Shown here: positions 18,293-26,983 of the stretch, piece by piece
How the letters are laid out: the number at the start of each line of letters is the position of its first letter
Numbering within the stretch: position 1 is the first letter of the stretch
Origin: Vicinamibacterales bacterium
Lineage (GTDB): Bacteria > Acidobacteriota > Vicinamibacteria > Vicinamibacterales > UBA8438
DNA length: 64,000 nt
Assembly: GCA_937766455.1 (NCBI GenBank)
Contig: CALLXD010000016.1
Coordinates: 1-64,000, forward strand
Reading direction: 5' to 3'
Notes under the pieces: generated by a model
The model's database searches: none
Told to the model about the DNA's origin: nothing
Seen by the model: the letters and a program-made list of their open reading frames with translations, nothing else
Position numbers and translations under genes: made by a program

Positions 18293-19297
18293 ATGCGCGC
18301 GATGCTCATTGTTCGGCTCGGCGCGCTCGGAGATATCATCCATGCGCTGCCGATGGTGGCGGCCCTGCGGGATCGGTTTCCCGAGGCGGTGATCGACTGG
18401 GTCGTCGATGAGCGCCACCGAGACGTGCTCGACCTGGTGCCGATGCTCAACCACCGCATCGTTCTCCGGACCCAGTCGGTCCCGTTGGTGACGCGTCTGA
18501 GGGAGCTGCGTCGTGTCCTGACCCGTCAGCGATACGACATCGCGATTGACCCGCAAGGCCTCTTGAAGTCAGCCGTTGTGGCGCGGCTCAGCGGCGCTCG
18601 CCGGGTGCTTGGCTTTGCGTTTCCGCATCTACGGGAGCGGTCGGCTGGGGTCTTCTACACTGAGCGGCACGACCCAGGGAATGCGTCAACACACGTGATC
18701 CACAAAAACCTGGCCTTGGCCGGCGCGCTGGGGTCGGACGTGTCGCGCGTCCGCTTCCCGCTGGAGCTGCCACCCGGTGGGCCGGTGCACACGGGTGCCG
18801 GCGGCGCGACAGATCAGGGGTTTGTGTTACTGAATCCAGGTGCCGGCTGGCCCAATAAACAGTGGCCGGCTGGGCGGTTCTCGGCGGTGGCCCGGTGGCT
18901 GCGGGATACCCCCGGCCTACGTTCCGTGGTCACCTGGGGGCCGGGCGACGAGGACCTGGCGCGGGCAGTGGTGGATGGTGCGGGCGGCGCCGCCGAACTG
19001 AGTCCGCCAACGACCATCCCAGAGTTGGCAGGCGTGGTACGGAGCGCGCGTCTTGTGGTTGCCGGCGACACGGGTCCCGCGCATTTGGCGGCGGCGCTTG
19101 GCACGCCCGTCGTCGGCCTCTACGGCCCCACCGACCCGGCACGCAACGGACCGTGGTCGCCGCACGATGTTACGGTCTCGCGGTTCTCGAGGTGCCAGTG
19201 TCGGTATCGTCGCCGATGTCGCGTGTCCACCTGGTGCCTTGGGCGGCTTGCTGTCGATGATGTGACAGCCGCCATCGCGGAACGACTGGGAACATGA
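18293..19297 (+). CDS. waaC: ADP-heptose:LPS heptosyltransferase I
   Basis: WaaC transfers the first heptose to Kdo. This 334-residue GT9 protein starts MLIVRLGALGDIIHALP at the second methionine codon. It has DPQGLLKSAVVARL, VLLNPGAGWPNKQWP and the donor-site motif VAGDTGPAHLAAALGTP followed by GLYGPTDP. A cysteine-rich segment near the end (CQCRYRRRC) resembles the one in WaaF-type enzymes. A longer frame from 18149 only overlaps rfaE2 and is rejected. The end overlaps the next gene by ATGA. Confidence 0.9.
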   Translation: MRAMLIVRLGALGDIIHALPMVAALRDRFPEAVIDWVVDERHRDVLDLVPMLNHRIVLRTQSVPLVTRLRELRRVLTRQRYDIAIDPQGLLKSAVVARLSGARRVLGFAFPHLRERSAGVFYTERHDPGNASTHVIHKNLALAGALGSDVSRVRFPLELPPGGPVHTGAGGATDQGFVLLNPGAGWPNKQWPAGRFSAVARWLRDTPGLRSVVTWGPGDEDLARAVVDGAGGAAELSPPTTIPELAGVVRSARLVVAGDTGPAHLAAALGTPVVGLYGPTDPARNGPWSPHDVTVSRFSRCQCRYRRRCRVSTWCLGRLAVDDVTAAIAERLGT

Positions 19298-19869
19298 CCT
19301 CATCGAACGTGCACCCGCCGCCGGAGACGACCACCCATACGCCAGTTCCGGTGTCGCCCTGGCTCATTCGGGTGGCCAGGATTCGGGTCACCGCCGGATT
19401 CGCGGTCGCGCTGGCCGCCTTCTGGTTGGCCCGTCCGTCCTGGGTCTCGCTCGGGGTGGGGGCCGTCGTCGGCGTGGCCGGGGAGGCGATCCGATTTTGG
19501 GCCTCGGGGCATCTGGAGAAAGGGCTCGAGGTCACCAGCTCTGGGCCGTATCGTGTGTCACGACATCCGCTGTATGTCGGGTCGTCCCTCCTGGGTCTCG
19601 GGTTCGCGTTGGCCTCGCGTCAGCCGTTCGTCGTGGCGCTGGTCGTGGTGTACCTGGGCGTGTGGTTGTCAGTGGCGGCGCGATTGGAAGAGGCGACGCT
19701 CCGGTCCAAGTTCGGTGATGCCTACGACCAGTACGCCGGTGGTACCGCAACACCGACGGCCCGGAATTTCTCGTTGGCCCGCGCGAGACGGAACGGTGAG
19801 CCACAGGCGGTACTGGGGTTGTTGGCGGCGCTAGCGCTGCTCGCCGTAAAGATTCTGATCGGCAATTGA
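19294..19869 (+). CDS. ICMT/PEMT-like membrane methyltransferase
   Basis: This 191-residue integral membrane protein has four or five hydrophobic helices. The characteristic motif GPYRVSRHPLYVGSSLLG (about residues 86-103) matches the isoprenylcysteine carboxyl methyltransferase / phospholipid N-methyltransferase family, with the catalytic-site RHP and a later EEATLRSKFGDAYDQY motif (E-x(8)-F-G-x-x-Y). It is the last gene of the LPS operon and overlaps waaC. The substrate is unknown; modification of lipids or of an LPS sugar is possible from context. Confidence 0.75.
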   Translation: MTSSNVHPPPETTTHTPVPVSPWLIRVARIRVTAGFAVALAAFWLARPSWVSLGVGAVVGVAGEAIRFWASGHLEKGLEVTSSGPYRVSRHPLYVGSSLLGLGFALASRQPFVVALVVVYLGVWLSVAARLEEATLRSKFGDAYDQYAGGTATPTARNFSLARARRNGEPQAVLGLLAALALLAVKILIGN

Positions 19870-19896
19870 CCTAGGCCCCACTGGTGCAGATATAAT
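19866..19896 (+). promoter_or_regulatory. Promoter for the tRNA-Val/tRNA-Asp unit
   Basis: TTGACC at 19866-19871 and a perfect TATAAT at 19891-19896 are separated by 19 bases. The expected start, near 19903, is about 30 bases before tRNA-Val. The -35 box overlaps the stop codon of the methyltransferase gene. Confidence 0.6.
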
Positions 19897-19933
19897 GCCG
19901 TGTTTGGTGTGGGTGCCGGACGGGAACTGAGCC

Positions 19934-20009
19934 GGGCGGTTAGCTCAGCTGGGAGAGCACCGGCCTTACAAGCCGGGGGTCACAGGTTCGAGCCCTGTTC
20001 CGCCTACCA
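19934..20009 (+). tRNA. tRNA-Val (anticodon TAC)
   Basis: A 76-base cloverleaf with D arm TAGCTCAGCTGGGAGAGCA, anticodon arm CCGGCCTTACAAGCCGG (anticodon TAC), T arm ACAGGTTCGAGCCCTGT and an encoded CCA. The acceptor stem GGGCGGT/TCCGCCT has a terminal G-T wobble and one T-T mismatch at the inner end. Confidence 0.93.
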
Positions 20010-20025
20010 TATAGTAAACGACCGC

Positions 20026-20102
<77 letters not shown>

Positions 20103-20171
20103 TTTTTTACAACAATTTACGGAGGTTAGACCCTGTGACGGGGGTCTGATTGTCCGTGGTGTCCGTGTTCT

Positions 20172-20450
20172 CTACCCGGCATGGCGTCGGGGCGCGGCCC
20201 GGGTTGGCTGCGCTTGTAGGTGTTCGGCGAGCCGGTCGGCCCCATTCCTGAGGTCGTCATCCACTATGCTCGCGTAGCGGCGGAACACATCCCGGGTCGC
20301 GGGTCCCGTGAGTTTCATCGCGACGTCCTCCGGTACACCGGCTTGGCGGAGGTTGCGCGCCGCGGTCCGCCGGCAGTCATGTAGGCGCCTGCCGGGGCAC
20401 CCCGCCCGTTGGCAAGCCTCGCGCCCCGTCATCCGAGTCTCATCTAGTCC
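20172..20450 (-). pseudogene. Tyrosine recombinase C-terminal remnant
   Basis: On the minus strand the frame reads GRRLHDCRRTAARNLRQAG, then VPEDVAMKLTGPATRDVF and RRYASIVDDDLRNGADRL. This is the catalytic end of phage-type integrases: HxxR is present as HDCRR, the second histidine of LTGHxTR is replaced by proline (LTGPATR), and the tyrosine nucleophile is in RRYASIV. The N-terminal and core-binding domains are missing. It points toward tRNA-Asp, the usual arrangement for an integrase next to its attachment site. The lost histidine and truncation indicate it is dead. Confidence 0.7.
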
Positions 20451-20677
20451 ATGGCTGATTCACCAATCGCAGCAATCGGTCGTTTCATGAAACAATGGCT
20501 CAGAGTGGGCGGATGAGAAAGGCTCGCCCCTCGCCCCTCGCCCCCGGCACGTTGTCACGTTCTGCCGCAACCTCAGCTTCGCGATTTCTGGTCCTCGCGG
20601 TGAAAGAGTAGAGCGCAGCGAGGCGCAAGCTTGCTGGCCCCTTGTAGGCCTACCCAATTCCGGCCGGCTATTCGCTA

Positions 20678-21457
20678 ATGCCAAAACGCTACCGAATTCA
20701 GTTTCCGCCATCCGACTCCGAGAAACTCGCGCAGGACGAGATCTTCTTTACCCTCATCGAGGACGGTGAAGAGAAGCGTTTGAGATTTCACGATTACGAC
20801 GAGATCTACAAACGGCCCGGCTTGTATGAGCAGCTCTTTTACGAGCGACTTCGCTGCAACTCGCCCGCGAAAGTCGCCGATCTGCTGCAACGTGCTCTCG
20901 ATACCGTTCGCGAACCTGTTACCGAATTGCGCGTGCTCGATTTGGGGGCTGGCAACGGAATGATGGGCGAAGTCCTCAAGCGCAACGGCGTTGCCAGGCT
21001 GGTGGGTGCGGATATCATCCCCGAAGCCCGCGATGCGGCTTACCGGGACCGATCCACCGTCTACGACGACTACTATGTCCACGACTTTGCAAACCTGGAC
21101 GCCGACCTGCTTGACGAACTCCGCGAGTGGGATTTTGACTGCTTAACCTGCGTTGCAGCTCTCGGGTTTGGCGACATTCCCCCACGAGCCTTCTTCAATG
21201 CCGTGAAGCTCGTTCGAACCGACGGTTGGCTGGCTTTCAATATCAAGAAATCGTTTCTCGATCACACCGAGCACACAGGCTTTTCGCGTCTCGTTCGCGA
21301 ATTGATCTTCTCAAAGTATCTTGATATTTATCATCTCGAACGGTACCGACACCGCCTTTCGATGGAGGGAACGCAGCTGTTCTACTACGCCCTGGTAGGA
21401 CGCATGACGGCGGCGATCCCAGAAGATTTTCTCGAACAATATGGCATCGAGGATTAG
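20678..21457 (+). CDS. Class I SAM-dependent methyltransferase
   Basis: This 259-residue protein has SAM motif I in VLDLGAGNGMMGEVL (about residues 87-101), an acidic motif II in VGADIIPEA and a central strand WDFDCLTCVAALGF. The C-terminal part, GWLAFNIKKSF and LFYYALVGRM, fits the family. The substrate is unknown. The coding sequence is clearly more AT-rich than its neighbours and lies between the tRNA-Asp repeats, suggesting acquisition by transfer. No good ribosome binding site precedes the ATG at 20678. Unlike the genes after it, the frame is intact. Confidence 0.75.
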   Translation: MPKRYRIQFPPSDSEKLAQDEIFFTLIEDGEEKRLRFHDYDEIYKRPGLYEQLFYERLRCNSPAKVADLLQRALDTVREPVTELRVLDLGAGNGMMGEVLKRNGVARLVGADIIPEARDAAYRDRSTVYDDYYVHDFANLDADLLDELREWDFDCLTCVAALGFGDIPPRAFFNAVKLVRTDGWLAFNIKKSFLDHTEHTGFSRLVRELIFSKYLDIYHLERYRHRLSMEGTQLFYYALVGRMTAAIPEDFLEQYGIED

Positions 21458-21529
21458 GGCCATTTCGCCGAATATATTGTCGCGAACGAGACCGATTGAA
21501 ATCGCGATCATTCGCCCGCCTGGGACCGG

Positions 21530-21964
21530 GTGCTCAAGGCAGCCGGGGACATGGTCGTCGTGGTCGGGCTCCTCGAGGAGGCACCAGCCGCGCAGTTCTA
21601 CAACTCAGCCCTCGTGCTCGGGCGCGGTGAGCAGCTCCACCTCCACCTCCACCGCAAACTCAACCTCGCCACGTACGGCAACCTTGAGGAGAGCAAGTAC
21701 TTCGCCCAGGGCCGCTACGTCGACGCATTCGACCTGGCGCCTGACACCTGGCGCGTGAGCGCGCTAATCTGCGCCGACTCGTAGAACCCCGCGCTCGTCC
21801 ACTTGGCGGCGCTGCATGGCGCGACCCTCCTGGTGGTTCCGACCAACTCCGCCGAGGATGCGGTGGGCGTCGAGTTCAGTAATCCCGACGGCTGGGACCT
21901 GACCACCCGCTTCTACGCGATGATCTACGGAATGCCGCTGGTGATGGCGAACCGCGTGGGCACC
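21530..21964 (+). pseudogene. Nitrilase-family hydrolase remnant
   Basis: The plus-strand frame reads FYNSALVLGRGEQ, then LHLHRKLNLATYG with the catalytic lysine, and SALICADS with the catalytic cysteine of carbon-nitrogen hydrolases. The next codon is TAG where the family has tryptophan (CADSW-NP), after which the frame continues with PALVHLAALHGATLLVVP and VMANRVG. The N-terminal catalytic glutamate region is missing and the C-terminus runs directly into a hydrolase fragment. It is a broken gene with both ends lost. Confidence 0.7.
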
Positions 21965-21965
21965 G

Positions 21966-22536
21966 GGTGGTCCTGCTCGGCTGGGGGATGGGGGGGGCAT
22001 GGTGCTGCCGGCGGCGCGCAACCTCGCATCGGTGTGCGGCCTCGTGTGCGTGAACGGTTTCTATGACGCGCTTCGCGTGCAGCGCGCGGTGCGCAGCGTC
22101 GAGGACTGGGAGCGATTCTTCGCCTGGCTCCAGGAGGAGCGGCGCGAGGTGACCCACTCCTCCGAACCTCGTCGAACGGACCCGTTCTGGATCTATCCCC
22201 TCGACTCGGTATCGAAGGGCTACGTGGACTCGGTCCTGCGCGCGGTCCCGGGCTACGAGGGCGATACGGTGCACACGGCGTTCGCCGACTCTCTGCTCGA
22301 CTTCTCCCCCGAGCGCGACCTCGGTCACCTCTCCGAGCTGGCCGGTGCTGATCGCCCACGGCGACCAGAATGCTCTCCATCCAACCGAGGAGGCACGCTC
22401 CCTCTTCGATCGCTATCCGGGACCCAAGGAGCTCTTCTGGATCGAGGGTTGAGGGCACACGGAGTGGATGAACGACGGCGACAGCCGCTACAGGCGGCTC
22501 GCGGACAGAATCGCCGACTGGTTGGACGCGCTGTGA
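21966..22536 (+). pseudogene. Alpha/beta-hydrolase remnant
   Basis: The reading starts at VVLLGWGMGG, which has a glycine where the nucleophile serine of G-x-S-x-G should be. A run of seven G bases (21986-21992) shifts the frame to LPAARNLASVCGLVC and then WERFFAWLQEER and FADSLLDFSPERDLGHL. Another shift near 22345 leads to LIAHGDQNALHPTEEA, the acid-residue strand, and a TGA interrupts the sequence before GHTEWMND, the catalytic histidine region. The last codon overlaps the GTG of the next gene. With four lesions it cannot make an active enzyme. Confidence 0.7.
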
Positions 22537-22589
22537 GCCCCGACGAGCTGCTGGTCGGCGCCTGGGACGTGCACGTCCACGCGGCGCCG

Positions 22590-22617
22590 GGGAATGTCCC
22601 AAGACCTGTTGATCTTC
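22590..22617. repeat. Left terminal inverted repeat of the IS
   Basis: It matches the reverse complement of 24005-24032 at 22 of 28 positions. The mismatches are at position 5 and in a block of five at positions 12-16. Confidence 0.8.
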
Positions 22618-22692
22618 TGATGTAAGAGCGGCGGCTTCTTCACCCTCCGTGTGATACGGAAGGGGTAACCAAACCAAGAAGGAGCCACCGCC

Positions 22693-23979
22693 ATGACGAA
22701 GCATGCCAGGAAGTCGCCCCGTCTCCAAGCTGTAGAGCAGTCCAAGGCCGCGACCATAGAAGTGCCTCTGTCGGTGCTGGGCGCGTTTGCGCGTATCGAA
22801 CGCTCGTATTTCGATCTGTGCATTCGTGCGGGCCAACAGGTCCTCGACGCCATGATGGAGCAGGACCGCACCGAGTTGTGCGGGCCGCGCGGAAAACACA
22901 ACCCCGACCGACGGGCGGGCCGCGCGGGCACGGCGCCGAGCGAGGTCACGCTCGGGGGGCGCCGGATTCAGATGACGCGCCCCCGCGTCCGCAGTCAGGC
23001 TGGGCAGGAGCTCACGCTGCCCAGCTTCGCGTTCGCCTCGGACCAAGACCCGCTGGACGCGCAGACGGTGAACGCCGTGGCCGGCGGGATCTCGACGCGA
23101 AAGTACGCCCGGAGCCTCGACCCGCTACCGGACGAGGTCAGTGAGCGGTCGACGTCGAAGAGCGCCGTCTCGCGCCGGTATGTCGCGCTGACGACCACGC
23201 AGCTGACCACCTGGCTGACGATGCCGCTCGGGGACCGCCACTTTCCGATCGTGCTGATCGACGGGATCATCCTGGGCGACCACACGGTGTTAATCGCGCT
23301 GGGCATTGATGGCGAGGGCAAAAAGCAGATTCTGGGCCTGCGCGAAGGGCACACCGAGCACAGCCGCGTCGTCAAGGCGCTGCTCCGCGACCTCGTGGAT
23401 CGCGGATTGGATCCCGACCGGGCGCGCCTTTTTGTGATCGACGGCGCGAAGGCCCTCACCTCGGCCATCCGCACGGTCTTCGGGGCGCTGGCCGCGATCC
23501 AACGGTGTCAGCTCCACAAGCAGCGCAACATTCTGGGCCACCTCCCGGAGCGATTGCACGCGAACGTGACGGCCAGGCTGCGGGACGCCTGGACCGCGGG
23601 AGACGTCGCGGTGGCGCACCGACACTTGAAGCGCCTGGCCACGTCGCTCGAGACGGACCATCCTGGCGCAGCGGCGTCCGTGCGCGAGGGGCTCGACGAC
23701 ACCCTCACGCTCCAACGCCTCGGTGTCACCGGCGTGTTGTATCGGAAGCTCCGCACCACCAACGCGATCGAGAACTTCAACAGCACCATTGCGACCTACT
23801 CGCGCAACGTGAAGCGGTGGCGCAACGGCATGATGGTCATACGCTGGGTCAGCGCGGCCATCGTCGAAGCGGAGAAGACGTTCAGGCGGGTCCACGGCTG
23901 GCGCGACATTCCGAAGTTGGTCGCAGCCCTCGATGTGCTCGAAGCCAAGGAGGAGGCGTCTACCGAGCGGGTCGCATAG
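22693..23979 (+). CDS. IS256-family (Mutator-type) transposase
   Basis: This is an intact 428-residue DDE transposase with AAGGAG eight bases before ATG 22693. The catalytic residues are in FPIVLIDGIILG (first Asp), LFVIDGAKALTSAI (second Asp) and TTNAIENFNSTI (Glu). The family hallmark QRCQLHKQRNILGHLPE (C-x2-H) lies between the second Asp and the Glu. The coding frame shows no damage, so the element may still be able to move. Confidence 0.95.
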   Translation: MTKHARKSPRLQAVEQSKAATIEVPLSVLGAFARIERSYFDLCIRAGQQVLDAMMEQDRTELCGPRGKHNPDRRAGRAGTAPSEVTLGGRRIQMTRPRVRSQAGQELTLPSFAFASDQDPLDAQTVNAVAGGISTRKYARSLDPLPDEVSERSTSKSAVSRRYVALTTTQLTTWLTMPLGDRHFPIVLIDGIILGDHTVLIALGIDGEGKKQILGLREGHTEHSRVVKALLRDLVDRGLDPDRARLFVIDGAKALTSAIRTVFGALAAIQRCQLHKQRNILGHLPERLHANVTARLRDAWTAGDVAVAHRHLKRLATSLETDHPGAAASVREGLDDTLTLQRLGVTGVLYRKLRTTNAIENFNSTIATYSRNVKRWRNGMMVIRWVSAAIVEAEKTFRRVHGWRDIPKLVAALDVLEAKEEASTERVA

Positions 23980-24004
23980 AATCACAGCAGAAGCCGCCGC
24001 TCGC

Positions 24005-24032
24005 GAAGATCAACAGCGAGCGGGACAATCCC
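24005..24032. repeat. Right terminal inverted repeat of the IS
   Basis: This is the reverse-complement partner of 22590-22617. Compared with the left end it lacks an 8-base TGATGTAA insertion just inside the repeat. Confidence 0.8.
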
Positions 24033-24942
24033 CGGCGCCGAGCCTCTTCCCCCGGTGGGGAGACGGCTGGGATCTGGCGGAGGCATGTCGAGCAGCGAGC
24101 ATGCGGGGCGTCGTCCTCAAGGCTCACCACGGCTCCACCGTCGAGGTCGCTGCCACGGTCGACCGCCACTTCGAGGGGCTCACGGTGTTGGGTGGGGTGG
24201 TGCTCAACCAGTTCGTGGGCGGGATCCATCCGTTGGTCGTCGAGCAGACCATGGCGCTCGGTGGGCGCTTCGTGTGGATGCCCACCATTCACGCCGCACA
24301 TCACGGCGCCGCCACAGGACGGCTCGGCGCCTTCCCTTTTCAAGGAGAGCCGCTCGCGCACACGCCGGCGATCGGGCTGTCGGTGTTCGGTCCATCCGGC
24401 CGTGTCTCGCCTGCGGTGCATGAAATCCTCGCCCTGCTGTACGGCACGAACGTGGTGCTCGGCACGGGGCACCTCGCGCCAGCGGAGATTTTCGAGCTCC
24501 GGCGCGCCATCGTGGACGACGGGCGCCGCGTCCGGCTCCTGATCAATCACGTCCTGTTCACTGTGCCAAGCCTCGACCGGGCGGAGCTCGACGCGTTGTC
24601 GGGACCCGACGTGTACTTCGAGCTGTGCGATTTCTCGTGCAGCCCGATGGCGAATGCGACCACGCCGGCGAAGGTGGCCAGCCTTGTGTCAGTGCTCCCG
24701 AACGCGCGCTGGGTCATGGCCAGCGACAGCGGCCAGCGCGACAACCTACATAGCCCCGAGGCGCTCATGCGCTACTGCACGGCGCTGACCCGCGAAGGTG
24801 TCGACCAGGAGCTCCTCGAGCGCATGCTCAACACGCATCCAACTGAGCTGGTGGCCTGAGGCTGCCGCGCGGTCTCGCAAGCTGGCCGAACGCCAACCGT
24901 GCTCCGACAGCTGCTCCGCAATTCAGCCATGGACCGCTCCGG

Positions 24943-25107
24943 TCACGCCTTGGACGAACGCGGGACCGGACGCGCCGCTGGCGCGCCGTCCGTTGTCCTG
25001 AGGAGGCGTCGCACGCTCTTGATCTCTTGTTGCTTCTGTTCGCGGATGTCGTCGAGGACGGACAGCTCACGCTCGAGACGGGCGATGTCGTCCTGGAGCG
25101 ACGACAC
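24943..25107 (-). CDS. Short coiled-coil ORF
   Basis: From GTG 25107 the minus strand encodes 54 residues: a strongly amphipathic helix (SLQDDIARLERELSVLDDI, then EQKQQEIKSVRRLL) followed by an Ala/Pro tail. Heptad spacing of Leu/Ile/Val supports a coiled coil. The frame is open further upstream without a start or recognisable domain, so this could be the tail of a lost larger gene within the decayed island. No ribosome binding site is visible. Confidence 0.35.
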   Translation of the reverse strand: MSSLQDDIARLERELSVLDDIREQKQQEIKSVRRLLRTTDGAPAARPVPRSSKA

Positions 25108-25293
25108 GTCACGTAATGGGGGCGAACCGTCGGTCGTGGAGGTGGTTCGTGGCGGGCCGAGAAGTGTGCCGCTATTTGTGCCCCTGGATGGCGCGAAACC
25201 GGGTCTTTCCGGGTCGTCGCGTGTCGTCCCCCGTCGACGGTAAGTTGTTGCAGGGGTTGAAAAAGCCGAGGAAACTGGCGCTCGGACCGCGTT

Positions 25294-25380
25294 CCTGTGA
25301 CGCCCGAGGTCGCGAGTTCGAGTCTCGTCGGCCCCGCCGTTTTCTACAACAACTTACGAACGTCGGGCCCTGTGACAGGG
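25294..25380. repeat. Degenerate tRNA-Asp 3' copy, right attachment-like repeat
   Basis: The sequence resembles tRNA-Asp from the anticodon arm (CCTGTGACG against CCTGTCACG) through the 3' end. It is identical for 32 bases at 25307-25338 and stays similar for about 40 bases beyond. A partial inverted copy of the flank, GTAAGTTGTTG, lies at 25240-25250. It cannot form a working tRNA because the 5' half is missing. The rest of 24860-25734 shows no further gene apart from the short coiled-coil ORF. Confidence 0.6.
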
Positions 25381-25734
25381 CGCCGATGGTGGGTGCGCCT
25401 CCCCGGCGCACTCCAGCGTCTATGGCCGCGACCGTGCCCGCTCACGGCCGCGGCGGACCGGGCTCTCAGACTGCATCCCGGGGCCGACCGACGTGCGGTC
25501 TCGCGGTCGCCGGGGGCCTTTCTCACCCGGCGTCATCAGGAGTTCGCGCCCGTCATTCGAAAGCACGTAGATCTGATGAAAACGTCTCATTGATCACCGG
25601 CTGACGCCCATGCTCAACCGGGATCGAAATCCGTTGTCTGAGCGTCTTCGACACGAGCACCGAGTATTATCGACGCAGTGGAGTGCGCCCGCGGTGCAGA
25701 ATCGGGCCGGTGCGGCGCAGAGAGGAAAGGCGTG

Positions 25735-26974
25735 ATGCACTGGACCGTACTGAGGATGTTGGGGGCCGTCGCCTTTGCGTTGACGATCGGAACGGCTGGG
25801 ACTGCTATCCGGGCGCAGCAGCCCGCGCCGGCGCTGACCGCGCTGCCGGATACCCCTCAGGACTTGAATAGTCCGGCTGGACGGATCCGCGTCGTGCCCA
25901 TCAAGGGGCTCGTCTACCCGTGGGCGCTCGCGTTTCTTCCCGACGGCGGCATTCTGGTCACCGAGCAGAACCGAACCACGCTGCGCCTGATTCGTGACGG
26001 GGGTACTCGATCCGAGGCCCATTACCGGCCTTCCCCGCCCCATCACCAGCCAACGTCGCGACACGGCCGGTGTGGACGTGGCGGTGCACCCTCGCTTTGC
26101 AGAGAATCGACTCGTCTATGTCGCGTTCTGGAAGCCCAAACCGGGCGCGGAACAGCTGCGCACGGCTGTCGTCTATCGAGCCCGGCTCGAGGGATACGAG
26201 CTCACGGACGCCGAGGAGATTTTCGAGTCGTCCTCATGGACGGACGGACCATCCGCGGCACGAATCATCTTCGGACCCGACGGGATGCTGTATCTGGCGA
26301 TCGGTGCGCCTGGATTCCAGGAAAGTACGGGGGCAACGACCTGGGCCCAGGACCCGGATCAGCACGGCGGCAAGATCCTGCGGCTGACAGAGGATGGCAC
26401 GGTGCCAGCCGACAATCCTTTTGTCGGTCAGCCCGAATACAAGCCGGAGATCTTCGCACTTGGCATTCGAAACGCGATCGGCATGGCGTTTCATCCCGAG
26501 ATGGGCCTCTTGTGGGAAACAGAAAACGGCCCACAGGGAGGCGATGAAATCAACATCATCCAGGCTGGACGGAACTACGGCTGGCCCGTGGTGACCTACG
26601 GTCGGGCATATTCGACCGACCCGGAAGGCGCGCGCTCGGGATTGCCGCCACCCACGGTACAGCCACCGACCGCCGCGCCCGGCATGGAAGAGCCGTTTAC
26701 GTACTACAAGCCATCGATTGCCATCTCTGGGATGGCCTTCTACACGGGAGACAAGTTCACGACGTGGCGAGGCGACCTCTTCGTGGGGGGACTCGCGGGC
26801 AGACAGATCTCCCGGGTTGTGTTCAACGAGTATGGGCTGGAGCGGCGACGCGAGCCGCTGCTCACCGAACTACACCAGAGAATTCGTGACGTGAAGCAGG
26901 GCCCCGACGGTTTTCTCTATGTGACGACCGACATGGAAGATGGCGCTGTGCTCAGGATCGAGCCTGCCCCCTAG
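25735..26974 (+). CDS. PQQ-dependent sugar dehydrogenase (Gdh-B/YliI-like), frameshifted
   Basis: Soluble six-bladed propeller enzymes of this family oxidise aldose sugars with PQQ in the periplasm. The first frame, from ATG 25735, has a signal peptide (LRMLGAVAFALTIGTAGTAI, then RAQQP) and VYPWALAFLPDGGILVTEQN. A one-base shift in the GGGGG near 26003 moves the reading to VDVAVHPRFAENRLVYVAF, KILRLTEDGTVP, HPEMGLLWETENGPQGGDE, NYGWPVVTYG and ending VTTDMEDGAVLRI. The ENGPQGGDEIN segment is diagnostic. The joined length of about 412 residues is normal, so a homopolymer error is likely. Confidence 0.88.
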
Positions 26975-26983
26975 CCTATTGCG

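Larger units (their letters stand above)
22590..24032 (+). mobile_element. Complete IS256-family insertion sequence
   Basis: The 1443-bp element runs from GGGAATGTCCC to GGGACAATCCC and is flanked by the exact 8-base direct repeat CGGCGCCG (22582-22589 and 24033-24040), the usual size for this family. The ends are imperfect inverted repeats of 28 bases with the shared block CTGTTGATCTTC, and GCGGCGGCTTCT recurs further in. One transposase gene fills the element. Excising the IS with one repeat copy rebuilds the host reading frame exactly, which confirms the borders. Confidence 0.93.
22533..24859 (+). pseudogene. DUF6282-type metal hydrolase interrupted by an IS
   Basis: The gene starts at GTG 22533 (GTGA overlap) with ELLVGAWDVHVHAAP, an amidohydrolase-like HxH metal motif. 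After 19 codons the IS256-family element intervenes. The reading resumes at 24041 with SLFPRWGDGWDLAEA and MRGVVLKAHHGST, then GGVVLNQFVGGIHP, FVWMPTIHAAHH and WVMASDSGQ, ending at 24859. Taking out the IS and one copy of the 8-base duplication restores a perfect frame of 291 residues. The intact family looks like a TIM-barrel metal-dependent hydrolase, but its reaction is not known to me. Confidence 0.8.

Noticed and set aside
25172-25411. Minus-strand frame containing a GRRDSNSRP-like peptide
   Set aside because: This peptide is the well-known artefact of translating the 3' half of a tRNA; the DNA is the degenerate tRNA-Asp copy.
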